Assembly (NCBI GenBank): GCA_002254845.1
Contig: NKPT01000004.1
Span: 1 to 64,000 of the forward strand
Direction: 5' to 3'
From: Chloracidobacterium sp. CP2_5A
Lineage (GTDB): Bacteria; Acidobacteriota; Blastocatellia; Chloracidobacteriales; Chloracidobacteriaceae
Length of the DNA stretch: 64,000 nt
Shown: positions 23,597 to 34,792 of the stretch, piece by piece
How the letters are laid out: each line of letters begins with the position of its first letter
How positions within the stretch are numbered: the first letter of the stretch is position 1
Position numbers and translations under genes: made by a program
The notes under the pieces: generated by a model
Seen by the model: the letters and a program-made list of their open reading frames with translations, nothing else
Databases searched by the model: none
What the model was told of the DNA's origin: nothing

Positions 23597-25582
23597 TCAT
23601 CGGTCGTAATAACCGCGCCGAGTCCGAATGACGACGCCCGGGCGGCGGGCGACCACTTTGACACGCCGCCACTGGCTCTTATGTTCCGCGTTGGTGGGGT
23701 AATACGCTAAACCATAGACCGTGCGCAATTCCGCGATCACTTTTTGATAGACCCCAGCCAGGTCCTCCACGCGCGACGCGATGTAGAGCGTCGCCCCGGA
23801 GGCGTCCGCCACCTGCTGAAGCTGCGTTCGCGCCAGCGCATAGACTTCGGACGTTTCGCCCCAGTGATTCCGATAGTTTTCCTCTTCGGTATCAAGGTAA
23901 ATCGGATACACCAGCGTTCCTGACTCCAGGATCGCCTCGATCATTTGCCGAAACGAGACGCGCGTCGGGGCCGGATACGCCGCGCTGATGCTGTTGTCCA
24001 CGCCGTCGGTCATGACGATGATAGCGTTACGCTCATCCTGAAACGGGGCCAGCACTTCTGTCAGCGCGAACCACATGGCCTCGTAGTAGGCCGTGCCGCC
24101 GTCCGTGGCGCGCATTTCCGCAATCCGCTGCTTGAGCAGCGCGCGATTATTGGTGGGGCGGCAAAGCACATGCACGCTGCGCGTGAACGTCACGATGGCA
24201 ATCCGATCCTGCGGGCTGGCCGCCTCGACGAAGCGCCAGGCGCTTTCGCGGATGGAGTCGATTTTCTCGCGGGTGCTGCCGCTTAGATCGAGCAGTAACA
24301 CGAGGTTGAAGGGCGCGGTGGTCGGCTTGAAGTGGGCGATTTCCTGCTTGGTTTCCTCATCGAAGATGGCGAAGTCTTCCGCCGTCAAGTTCGTGACGGC
24401 GCGGCCGTCCTGGGTTGTGGCGATGACATTGAGGTTCACCAAACGGGCGTTAATGCGAATGGTGTCGGCGTCGGCGGTCGCGTCCGAGCCATCCTCCGCC
24501 GGCAGGTCCAGCGCCCGGCGGCGCAGCGTCGGGCGGCCGTCCGGCGTCGAGCGCAGCGGGTCGCGGCGCGGCAGATTCGCCAGCGCCTCGTCGGCGGCCG
24601 AGAAGCGTCCTGCGTCCGGGTCTGACGACGCGCTTGGCGCGGACGAGCGGTCGCCGGCGGAGCGAGGCGGAGTCGCGCCGCCGTATCCGGGCGGCGGAAT
24701 GATGCGAACGCCAATGCCGCCCGACATGGTCATATCGTCGCCCCAGCGCTGCTGGCGGCGACCAATGCCGCCGCCGCCGTACGTCGCGCCAAGCTCATCC
24801 TGCGACTGCGCGCCGCCCCCGAAAATCGGCGTCAGAGGACGATCGGCCGGGCGATCATCGGGCGGCGGGAAGCGGGTCGGCTGGGACGGCAGGTCATCAG
24901 CAGTTGGCGCTATCGGCGGCAGCGGCGCCGGCTCGGCGATGGCGATGCTTGACCGCAGCGACTTGAGATCAATATGACCGGCGGCGGATCGCAAAATTAT
25001 GGCTCGCCCGCCGCGTCCAAGCCGCCCTTTGATGGCGCGGCGGCTCTTTTCATCGTACCTTGCGAAGCTGAGGTGACTTGTCGCCGTGCCGCTGACAGAG
25101 CGCATTTCAATGTCAGCGTCGAGCCAGCGCGGCACTTCAACCGCGATGTCGCCCGTGTCGGTCTCAGCCGTGGCGCTGGCCACGGGACCAATCAGCTCGA
25201 TGCCGCCCGCCTGAGACGATAGGCGAACGTGCGATTCGGCCGGAATGTAGAGCTTTAGATTGATGCCCCCCATCGGCGGGGCGCAGCGCACGGTCACCTG
25301 CGACGGCGTCGCCGCGATTTTGACATCCTTCTCATCCACCAAGCGCCCATCCGTGCGGGTCGCCATAACGTGGATCAGGTCTTCGCCCCAGACCTCGACC
25401 TTGGTCACGCCCGACGTGTTTTCAACGTGAATCGAGCGGCCCAAGCCAGCTTCAAAACTTTGCTCGAAAACCTTGAGCCGCCCCGTTGTCGGGCGCTGTC
25501 CCATCGCCGGCGCGGCCATCAGTCCCAAGCCAGCGAGCAAAGCGATGAGGCGCCAAATCCGCCACCGTTCGTAGGCTGCCAT
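23597..25582 (-). CDS. Secreted DUF4097-like plus VWFA-domain protein
   Basis: A 661-residue protein with a signal peptide (ALLAGLGLMAAPAMG). Residues 35-190 resemble a DUF4097-type adhesin-like beta-solenoid (SIHVENTSGVTKVEVWG, GPVASATAETDTGDIAVEV). A Pro/Gly/Arg-rich linker follows at 210-360. The C-terminal domain matches the VWFA-related domain common in Acidobacteriota: VNLNVIATTQDGRAV, LTAEDFAIFDEE, MIDAS DLSGST, and IVMTDGVDNS. Likely envelope or extracellular; ligand unknown. The gene that precedes it encodes another secreted protein. Confidence 0.8.
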   Translation of the reverse strand: MAAYERWRIWRLIALLAGLGLMAAPAMGQRPTTGRLKVFEQSFEAGLGRSIHVENTSGVTKVEVWGEDLIHVMATRTDGRLVDEKDVKIAATPSQVTVRCAPPMGGINLKLYIPAESHVRLSSQAGGIELIGPVASATAETDTGDIAVEVPRWLDADIEMRSVSGTATSHLSFARYDEKSRRAIKGRLGRGGRAIILRSAAGHIDLKSLRSSIAIAEPAPLPPIAPTADDLPSQPTRFPPPDDRPADRPLTPIFGGGAQSQDELGATYGGGGIGRRQQRWGDDMTMSGGIGVRIIPPPGYGGATPPRSAGDRSSAPSASSDPDAGRFSAADEALANLPRRDPLRSTPDGRPTLRRRALDLPAEDGSDATADADTIRINARLVNLNVIATTQDGRAVTNLTAEDFAIFDEETKQEIAHFKPTTAPFNLVLLLDLSGSTREKIDSIRESAWRFVEAASPQDRIAIVTFTRSVHVLCRPTNNRALLKQRIAEMRATDGGTAYYEAMWFALTEVLAPFQDERNAIIVMTDGVDNSISAAYPAPTRVSFRQMIEAILESGTLVYPIYLDTEEENYRNHWGETSEVYALARTQLQQVADASGATLYIASRVEDLAGVYQKVIAELRTVYGLAYYPTNAEHKSQWRRVKVVARRPGVVIRTRRGYYDR

Positions 25583-25659
25583 AGAGAGTCTCCCGCTGAC
25601 ATTCCAAAGAGAGCCTGTCCACGCCGCGCCGAAACTGCCGGCGTCCTTGGCTGCGAGGC

Positions 25660-26487
25660 TTACCGCAACCAGCCGGGAGGGATCCCGAGGCGGCGGGCTT
25701 CTTCCTGCAAAACCGTGTATTGCACGTAGAGTCCAGTCAGCCGCGCCTGCGCATCGCGAATGCGGTCGCGCACGCTAATCAACTCTTGCTTCTCGGCGGT
25801 GAGAACCTCCTGGGGCAGGATCACGCGGTTTCCGAACGCATCCCACCCGAGCAGATAGGTCGTCGTCCCCTGCGCGCTAATCTTCTGCTCCAAAGCCTGC
25901 TCTTGCCCGCTAAGCAAGCGAATGATTTCCTGCTGGGCGTAAACCTCAACCAAAATCGCGCGCGCGCGGCCGCGCCAGTAGGCCTCGTCGCCGGACTGCC
26001 CCAGCGGAGCGGGGGGCGCGTCGGACGGACGCTCCGCCGGATTTGAGACAGCAGTCGAGCGAGAGCGCGGCATTGGCGCATTCCGCAGGCTGCCGCCAAA
26101 GTCGGCGTTGGTCAGGGTTCGCGTTGGCTTCCGGGCCGCGACGGGCGCCGCGCTCCTCGGCGCGGCGGCGGGCGATGGCGCGGCAAGCGGCGCGACCGTA
26201 TCGCTGGCGCCAATAACTTTCGGCAGGCCCGCATTGGCGCGAAACTCGCCGTCGCCCTGTCCATTGACTCGCTCGGTGGCGGCGATATCAATGTTGGCCA
26301 GCGCGATGGAAACGCGCTGGCCGTCGGAGGTCGTAAAAACGGCGACATCGCCCACAATGCGATAGTCCGCCCGGACTTCCAGGCGCTTGCCGTCACGCAG
26401 CACCAGCACGTAGTCGGCGGCGAAAGCGACGACCGACCACAGCAACGCCCCCAGCCAAACCGCGATTGTCGCTATCCAGCGCGCCAT
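25660..26487 (-). CDS. Secreted hypothetical protein with N-terminal strand-rich domain
   Basis: A 275-residue protein with a signal peptide (MARWIATIAVWLGALLWSVVAFAA-D). The next 45 residues read YVLVLRDGKRLEVRADYRIV then VFTTSDGQRVSIAL, a small domain often found in secreted acidobacterial proteins. A Pro/Ala/Ser-rich linker leads to a C-terminal helical region (QEIIRLLSGQEQALEQKI and RDRIRDAQARL). Function unknown. The gene is 77 bases upstream of the VWFA gene on the same strand. Confidence 0.7.
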   Translation of the reverse strand: MARWIATIAVWLGALLWSVVAFAADYVLVLRDGKRLEVRADYRIVGDVAVFTTSDGQRVSIALANIDIAATERVNGQGDGEFRANAGLPKVIGASDTVAPLAAPSPAAAPRSAAPVAARKPTRTLTNADFGGSLRNAPMPRSRSTAVSNPAERPSDAPPAPLGQSGDEAYWRGRARAILVEVYAQQEIIRLLSGQEQALEQKISAQGTTTYLLGWDAFGNRVILPQEVLTAEKQELISVRDRIRDAQARLTGLYVQYTVLQEEARRLGIPPGWLR

Positions 26488-26573
26488 AGCTTCCTCCTGC
26501 GCGGCTCAATCCTTCCCGCCAGCTTCTGAGCCTTTTTCAAGCAGCCAATGATCCGCCAAGCTTGGCTTTCAAA

Positions 26574-26597
26574 GAATAGCACGGCGTTTTGCTATTC
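26574..26597. promoter_or_regulatory. Perfect 8-bp dyad in front of guaA with adjacent -10-like box
   Basis: GAATAGCA / TGCTATTC with an 8-base spacer, followed by tataac (26603-26608) as a possible -10. The start codon is 82 bases after the dyad. The layout suits an operator or a leader hairpin. No purine-riboswitch core was recognised. Confidence 0.45.
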
Positions 26598-26678
26598 GGC
26601 GATATAACGTGCTTGAATGGGTCAAAGCTTCATCCCGACCAGCCCCGGCTTGCGCCGCAGCGGTCCGCCGCGCTTCCC

Positions 26679-28217
26679 GTGACTCACTCTGAGTTAGCCC
26701 TTGTTCTCGATTTTGGCTCGCAATACACGCAACTCATCGCCCGCCGCGCGCGCGAGATAGGCGTCTATTGCGAGATTGTTCCGTGCCACGCGCCACTGGC
26801 TGAAATCCGCTCGAAATCGCCAAGCGCGCTGGTGTTATCCGGCGGGCCGGCGTCGGCGTACGCCGCTGACGCCCCACAGTGCGACGCCGCGATTTTTGAC
26901 CTCGGCGCGCCTATTCTCGGTATTTGCTACGGGCTGCAAGCCATGGCGGCGCGCTTCGGGGGGACGGTCGCGCCGTCCGACCGGCGCGAATTCGGCGCGG
27001 CGCGCCTGCGTCAAACCGCGCCCAGTCGTCTGTTTGAGGGACTCCCGGAAGCTTTTGACGTCTGGATGAGCCACGGCGACCACGTTGTGACGCCGCCGCC
27101 CGGCTTTACGGTCACGGCGCGCACCGACGATGCGCTGGGCGCGCTTGAAGACCCGGCGCGACGGCTCTACGGGTTGCAGTTTCACCCGGAAGTCGCGCAC
27201 ACCCCGCTTGGGCGCGACATCCTTCGCAACTTCTTCATTGGCATTGCCGGCATGCGCGCCGACTGGAACATGCAAAGCTTCGTCGAGGCGGCGGTGGCCG
27301 ACATTCGGGCGCGGATTGGCGACGGGCGCGCCGTGTGCGGGCTTTCCGGCGGCGTGGATTCATCCGTCGCGGCCGCGCTGGTCGCCGCGGCGATTGGCGA
27401 CCGTCTGACGTGCCTCTTTGTGGACAACGGCCTCTTGCGGCTGGGCGAGTTTGACGACGTGCTGGCGATGTTCCGCGACACGCTGCATCTGAACGTCAAA
27501 GGCGTCGCCGCCGGCGAGCGATTCTTGGCGGCGCTGGCCGGCGTTGAGGACCCTGAAGCCAAGCGCAAAATCATCGGGCGCCTTTTCGTCGAGGTCTTTC
27601 AGGAGGAAGCCGCCCAGCTTGGTCAGGTCGAGTTTCTCGTCCAGGGGACGCTTTACCCAGACGTGATTGAATCGGTGTCGGTCAAGGGGCCGTCGGCGGT
27701 TATCAAGAGTCACCACAACGTCGGGGGCCTGCCGGAAACGCTCCATTTGAAGCTGGTCGAGCCGTTGCGCGAGCTGTTCAAGGATGAAGCGCGGGCGGTC
27801 GGCCGCCAGCTGGGCCTGCCGGAAGCCCTGCTGCGGCGGCATCCGTTTCCGGGTCCGGGGCTGGCGGTGCGCATTGTCGGCGAGGTGACGCCAGACCGCG
27901 TCGCGCTGCTGCAACGCGCCGACGCGATCGTAATTGAGGAAATCCGCGCCGCCGGTCTTTACGACGACCTCTGGCAGGCGTTCGCCGTCTTGCTACCGGT
28001 GCGGAGCGTCGGCGTGATGGGCGACGAGCGCACCTACGAACAGGTCTGCGCCGTCCGCGCCGTCACGAGTCAGGATGGCATGACGGCCGACTGGGCGCGG
28101 CTGCCCCACGAAGTCTTGCACCGCATCAGCCGCCGCATCATTGCCGAAGCGCGGGGCATTAATCGCGTGACCTACGATATTTCCTCCAAGCCCCCGGCGA
28201 CCATCGAGTGGGAGTAA
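26679..28217 (+). CDS. guaA: GMP synthase (glutamine-hydrolysing)
   Basis: A 512-residue bifunctional enzyme converting XMP to GMP. The glutaminase domain has GICYGLQ with nucleophile Cys83 and LQFHPEV; the ATP-pyrophosphatase domain has the PP-loop LSGGVDSS; the C-terminal dimerisation domain includes HHNVGGLPE and [12 protein letters not shown], ending KPPATIEWE as in nearly all GuaA. The start is GTG 26679, matching the family N-terminus ([15 protein letters not shown]); the frame is open from 26589 but adds no conserved sequence. tatD follows after five bases. Confidence 0.96.
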   Translation: MTHSELALVLDFGSQYTQLIARRAREIGVYCEIVPCHAPLAEIRSKSPSALVLSGGPASAYAADAPQCDAAIFDLGAPILGICYGLQAMAARFGGTVAPSDRREFGAARLRQTAPSRLFEGLPEAFDVWMSHGDHVVTPPPGFTVTARTDDALGALEDPARRLYGLQFHPEVAHTPLGRDILRNFFIGIAGMRADWNMQSFVEAAVADIRARIGDGRAVCGLSGGVDSSVAAALVAAAIGDRLTCLFVDNGLLRLGEFDDVLAMFRDTLHLNVKGVAAGERFLAALAGVEDPEAKRKIIGRLFVEVFQEEAAQLGQVEFLVQGTLYPDVIESVSVKGPSAVIKSHHNVGGLPETLHLKLVEPLRELFKDEARAVGRQLGLPEALLRRHPFPGPGLAVRIVGEVTPDRVALLQRADAIVIEEIRAAGLYDDLWQAFAVLLPVRSVGVMGDERTYEQVCAVRAVTSQDGMTADWARLPHEVLHRISRRIIAEARGINRVTYDISSKPPATIEWE

Positions 28218-28222
28218 GCGTT

Positions 28223-29038
28223 ATGTTTGTGGATTCGCACTGTCACGTAGACTTCCCCAGTTACGCCGACGACCGGGCCGAAGCGCTCCAGCGCGCGCGG
28301 GCCGCTGGCGTCGAGCTCATGCTTGAAATTTGCGGCGGCGACATCGCGCGCGGCTCGCTCGACATTGGCCTGGCGATTGTCGAAAGCGAGCCGGACGTTT
28401 ATGGCGCGGTCGGGATTCATCCGCATGACGCCGCCGCCTACGACCCGTCGCTCGAAGCGAAGCTGCTCAACCTTGTCGCGCGCCCGAAGATCGTTGCGTG
28501 GGGCGAGATCGGACTGGACTACTACTACGACCGCTCGCCGCGCGGCGTACAACGCCAGGTCTTCGCGCGACAAATGACGCTCGCCCGCGAGCGCGGCTTG
28601 CCGATTATCCTGCACATCCGCGACGCCGACGAAGACATGGCGGCGATGCTGCGCGATTACTGGGTCGGCGTAGAGCGTCCCGGCGTCTTCCACTGCTTTA
28701 GCGGCTCGCGGAAGCTGATGGAAGCGGGCGTCGAGCTGGGTTTTCATATTTCCTTTTCGGGTAATGTGACGTTCAAGAAGAATCACGAACTGCGCGACAT
28801 CGCCCGCGCCGTGCCGCTCGACCGCCTGCTGATTGAAACCGACTGCCCGTTTTTATCGCCGGAGCCGTATCGCGGCAAACGGAACGAGCCGGCGCGCGTT
28901 GTGGAAGTCGCCCGCCAACTGGCGCAACTGCGCGAGATGGACATCGCCGACATTGGACGGCTGACCACGGAAAACTTTCGCCGGCTTTTTCGCCTTGAGA
29001 CCGCCGCCGGGCCGACTGTCGCGCGCGCCACGGCATGA
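28223..29038 (+). CDS. tatD: TatD-family metal-dependent DNase
   Basis: A 271-residue TIM-barrel hydrolase. Metal ligands appear in FVDSHCHVD, GEIGLDYYYD, HIRDAD and HCFSGS, and the catalytic ETDCPFLSPEPYRGKRNEP closes the barrel. Likely a 3'-5' exonuclease or D-aminoacyl-tRNA-related DNase; the exact subgroup (TatD versus YcfH) is uncertain. Start at ATG 28223 with GGAG eight bases upstream, five bases after guaA. The next gene overlaps it (ATGA, four bases). Confidence 0.92.
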   Translation: MFVDSHCHVDFPSYADDRAEALQRARAAGVELMLEICGGDIARGSLDIGLAIVESEPDVYGAVGIHPHDAAAYDPSLEAKLLNLVARPKIVAWGEIGLDYYYDRSPRGVQRQVFARQMTLARERGLPIILHIRDADEDMAAMLRDYWVGVERPGVFHCFSGSRKLMEAGVELGFHISFSGNVTFKKNHELRDIARAVPLDRLLIETDCPFLSPEPYRGKRNEPARVVEVARQLAQLREMDIADIGRLTTENFRRLFRLETAAGPTVARATA

Positions 29039-30924
29039 ACCGGCCGGCGCAGGTCGCGCTTGATCTTGCGGTCGTCGGGCTTTTGTTTTCCGGCCTGCGC
29101 TTTAGCGGCAAAGCCTTGGGAGCGATCCTGCGTCTGGACGCCGAGCGCGCCACGGCGGACGACATCGCCCTGGGCGGCGTTGTCGCGGCGTGGCTGGCGT
29201 TCGGCGCGCAAACCTTTGGCGGCTACGGTCGCCCTCTGGCTTACCTGTTGCTTGGCGCGGGGTTGCTGGGGCTATTTGACCGCGCCTGGCGGCGGCGCGT
29301 CCGCCAAAGCGGACAAACCCTTCGAGAACGCGGGAATTGGGCGACGCGCGCGGCGCAGGGCGTAATCCTGGCCAGCCTTGGCAGCGCCTGGCTGGCGGCC
29401 TTGGCTCCGCCGGTCGCTAAGGATGCGCTGGTCTATCACTTGACCGTCCAGAAGAGCTACCTGGCCGCCGGGCGCTTTGTGGAACTCCCCCACAACATCT
29501 TTGCCTACTTTCCGCAGCTCGTTGAGGGGCTTTACGCCTGCGGCATGAGCGTCGGCGGCGACCGGACGGCGGCGCTCATTCACAACGGCTTCGGCTGGCT
29601 GTTGTGCGTCGTCGCCTACCGACTGGCGGACGACAGCGGCCTTTCCGCGACGAGCTGTTGGCTGACGGCGGCGGTCGTCGCCGCGACGCCGATGGTTTGG
29701 CTTGAAGCCGGATGGCCCTACGTGGATTTGGCGCTGGCGTTTTACCTGGCGCAGGCGCTTCGGTGGCTCTGGCGATGGCAAGCCACGGGACGCGCTTCGG
29801 CGCTCGCCACGGCCGGCGTCTTCCTTGGCGGCGCGGCAAGCGTCAAGTACCTCGCTTTGCCGCTGGCGCTAGCGCTGACGCCGGTCATCCTAGGGCTGTT
29901 GGCGACAAGACAGGCGACGCCTTCCCTGTGGCGCGTCGCGTCAACGCTGGCGCTGTTTTTCCTGCCGATGCTGGCGGCTGCCGCGCCGTGGTACGTCCGC
30001 AACCTGTGGCTGACGCGCAACCCGGTTTTTCCGATGCTCTACACGCTTTTTCCCACGCAGAGCGTCGGCTGGGACGCCAACCGCGCGCGCCTGCATCTGT
30101 TGTTTTTGCAGGGCTACGGGAGCGAAACGAAGGACTGGCTGGATTACGCGATGCTGCCGTGGCGCGTCTGCTGGCTGGCCCGCGCCGATGACATTCGGCG
30201 GTACGACGGCGAAATTGGCGCGGCGTACTTCATCTTTGTCCCGGCGCTTCTGCTGTGGCGTTGGATGACCATCCGGCTGCGGAGTCTAGCGGCGCTTGTT
30301 GTCGCTTTTTTCTGGCTCTGGGCGTTTTCGTCGCAGCAAGCGCGGTTTCTCCTGCCGGTTCTGGCCCCGGCCGCCGTCGTCGGCGTTTGGCTCGCCGTGG
30401 ACTGGCTCGGCCGCGCGCGGCGACTGCGCGTCGTCGGGATATTGAGCGTTGGGCTGTTGCTGGTCGCCAACGCGCTGCGCGCGGGCGAATTGGCGCTGGA
30501 AGGGCAAGCCATCGCCGCCGGAGCGGGCAACATCCCGGCGGAAGACTACTTGCGCGCCAAGCTGCCGGAGTATGGGCTGTTTCGCTTTTTGTCCGAGCGG
30601 ACAGAACCGCAGGCGCGCGTCTGGCTGGTCAACGTCGGCGCGCGCGCCTACTACCTCGACCGGCCCTTCATCACCGATTACGCCTTTGAGGATTACACCT
30701 TGGGACGGTTGGCTCGGGCGTCGCGCGCGGCGGAGGAGATGGCGCAGGCAGTGGCGGCGCTTGAGGCGGATTGGCTGCTGATCGCGCTCGACACTATCCT
30801 TGACCCGCGGACAACGCCCTTTGAAAACGAAGCCGAACGAGCGCGCTTTGTGGCGTATCTCCAGCAGTACGCGACGCTCGTTCGGCAGGACGGGCGACTA
30901 GCCCTGTTTCGCTTGCGGCGCTAG
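29035..30924 (+). CDS. Polytopic glycosyltransferase-like membrane protein (PMT/ArnT superfamily, GT-C fold)
   Basis: A 629-residue membrane protein with ten or more hydrophobic segments. The first periplasmic loop reads KDALVYHLTVQKSYLAAGRF, the acidic-loop position of GT-C enzymes that use polyprenyl-phosphate sugars. LPHNIFAYFPQLVEGLY is typical of bacterial dolichyl-phosphate-mannose-mannosyltransferase-like proteins. The acceptor is unknown. It overlaps tatD by four bases (ATGA), so translation is probably coupled. Its TAG stop shares the palindromic CTAG with the stop of the converging ECF sigma gene. Confidence 0.75.
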   Translation: MNRPAQVALDLAVVGLLFSGLRFSGKALGAILRLDAERATADDIALGGVVAAWLAFGAQTFGGYGRPLAYLLLGAGLLGLFDRAWRRRVRQSGQTLRERGNWATRAAQGVILASLGSAWLAALAPPVAKDALVYHLTVQKSYLAAGRFVELPHNIFAYFPQLVEGLYACGMSVGGDRTAALIHNGFGWLLCVVAYRLADDSGLSATSCWLTAAVVAATPMVWLEAGWPYVDLALAFYLAQALRWLWRWQATGRASALATAGVFLGGAASVKYLALPLALALTPVILGLLATRQATPSLWRVASTLALFFLPMLAAAAPWYVRNLWLTRNPVFPMLYTLFPTQSVGWDANRARLHLLFLQGYGSETKDWLDYAMLPWRVCWLARADDIRRYDGEIGAAYFIFVPALLLWRWMTIRLRSLAALVVAFFWLWAFSSQQARFLLPVLAPAAVVGVWLAVDWLGRARRLRVVGILSVGLLLVANALRAGELALEGQAIAAGAGNIPAEDYLRAKLPEYGLFRFLSERTEPQARVWLVNVGARAYYLDRPFITDYAFEDYTLGRLARASRAAEEMAQAVAALEADWLLIALDTILDPRTTPFENEAERARFVAYLQQYATLVRQDGRLALFRLRR

Positions 30925-31649
30925 GCGGCGCGCGCTCCGGCGAGGAGCTCCTGCATCCGCGCGCGCGCCTTGTGGAGTTGCGACTTCGACGTGCCGGCGC
31001 TGATGCCGAGCAAGCCGCCGATTTCTTCGTGCTCGTAACCTTTCAGATCATGCAGAATGAGCACCGTCCGGTAGCCGCGCGGCAGTTTTTTGACCGCCGA
31101 CAGGAGCGCCAGGCGATCCACCAACGGCGCCTGCGCCTGCCGAATCATGACCGGCGTCACATCCTCCGGCAGGTCGCCCTCCTCCGTCACGCTCTCAACG
31201 CGATTCGACTTCTTACGGAAGTGCATGAGCACCTGATTGACGGCGATTCGGTGCAGCCAGGTCGTGAAAGCGGCCTCCCCGCGGAAACTTCCGAGCTTGC
31301 GCAAAACCTGCATAAACACTTCATGCGTCAGGTCTTCAGCGTCATTGGGACTGCCGGTCATGCGCAGGCACACCGCATAGACCCGCCGGTAGTGCTGGCG
31401 ATACAGCTCCTCGAATGTTTCCGCGGTTGCGCCTGCGGCCGGCGGCTCAGCCGCGGTCGACGCTGGCAGGGCGTCAGGCGCGGCATCTTCTGAATCCAAG
31501 CCTTCATCCAGTCCGGGAACGCCCGGCTCTAAGCCGAACTCGCCGGGCAGATGCGAAACCTCATCAAAGCCGGAGGGAGCGAGCGTTATTGCGGAGGGTT
31601 GCGTAAACGCGACTGAAAGTAAACCGTCTTCAGTTGATAAGCGGCACAT
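30921..31649 (-). CDS. ECF-type RNA polymerase sigma factor
   Basis: A 242-residue group 4 sigma factor with an unusual acidic, Ala/Pro-rich extension of about 75 residues before region 2. Region 2: FEELYRQHYRRVYAVCLRMT, DAEDLTHEVFMQVLRKL and FTTWLHRIAVNQ; region 4: LPRGYRTVLILHDLKGYEHEEI then LGISAGTSKSQLHKARARM. ATG 31649 has a strong AGGAGG at 31658-31663, eight bases away, fixing the start. No anti-sigma gene is adjacent. A near-consensus sigma-54 site lies just upstream. It converges with the glycosyltransferase gene with a four-base overlap. Confidence 0.9.
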   Translation of the reverse strand: MCRLSTEDGLLSVAFTQPSAITLAPSGFDEVSHLPGEFGLEPGVPGLDEGLDSEDAAPDALPASTAAEPPAAGATAETFEELYRQHYRRVYAVCLRMTGSPNDAEDLTHEVFMQVLRKLGSFRGEAAFTTWLHRIAVNQVLMHFRKKSNRVESVTEEGDLPEDVTPVMIRQAQAPLVDRLALLSAVKKLPRGYRTVLILHDLKGYEHEEIGGLLGISAGTSKSQLHKARARMQELLAGARAA

Positions 31650-31697
31650 CTTGGAAGCCTCCTATAGCGGAATCGGCAATCACTGCTTGCATATAAA

Positions 31698-31715
31698 GAC
31701 AACCTGCGTGCCAAA
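31698..31715 (-). promoter_or_regulatory. Candidate sigma-54 (-24/-12) promoter of the ECF sigma gene
   Basis: On the minus strand: TTTGGCACG (31707-31715), CAGG, TTGTC (31698-31702), against consensus TGGCACG-N4-TTGC. The invariant GG is present and the -12 GC is GT, with exact N10 spacing. Transcription would start near 31687, 38 bases before the ATG. An overlapping GGAAC (31716-31720) with GTC at 31698-31700 could instead be an ECF-type self-promoter, although the 15-base spacer is short. Confidence 0.5.
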
Positions 31716-31768
31716 GTTCCCGGAAGACGCGCCCAAGAATGCCAAAGTGTTCTTTTTGGGAGGCTTAG

Positions 31769-31804
31769 GAAAAAAGAAAAGGCCCTCCGGCCGCCGGGCC
31801 GGCC
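31769..31804 (-). terminator. Rho-independent terminator after the M14 peptidase gene
   Basis: On the minus strand a GC dyad (CCGGCC-CGGC-GGCCGG, and GGCCC/GGGCC) is directly followed by TTTTCTTTTTT (31770-31780). It lies 37 bases beyond the M14 stop and separates that gene from the ECF sigma gene. Confidence 0.65.
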
Positions 31805-31840
31805 GCGCGCGGAGCGCACGATTTCGTGCAAGGGCGCGGG

Positions 31841-34705
<2,865 letters not shown>

Positions 34706-34792
34706 TTAGGGCAGGAACGGGCACAGTGGAGCGCCCTGCGCGATGGGTGGCGAAGGCGCTCGAAACGTCGGAAATTATTTGAGAAGCGGGGG

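Noticed and set aside
26488-26678. Purine riboswitch upstream of guaA
   Set aside because: The region has a dyad but I see no conserved three-way-junction core.
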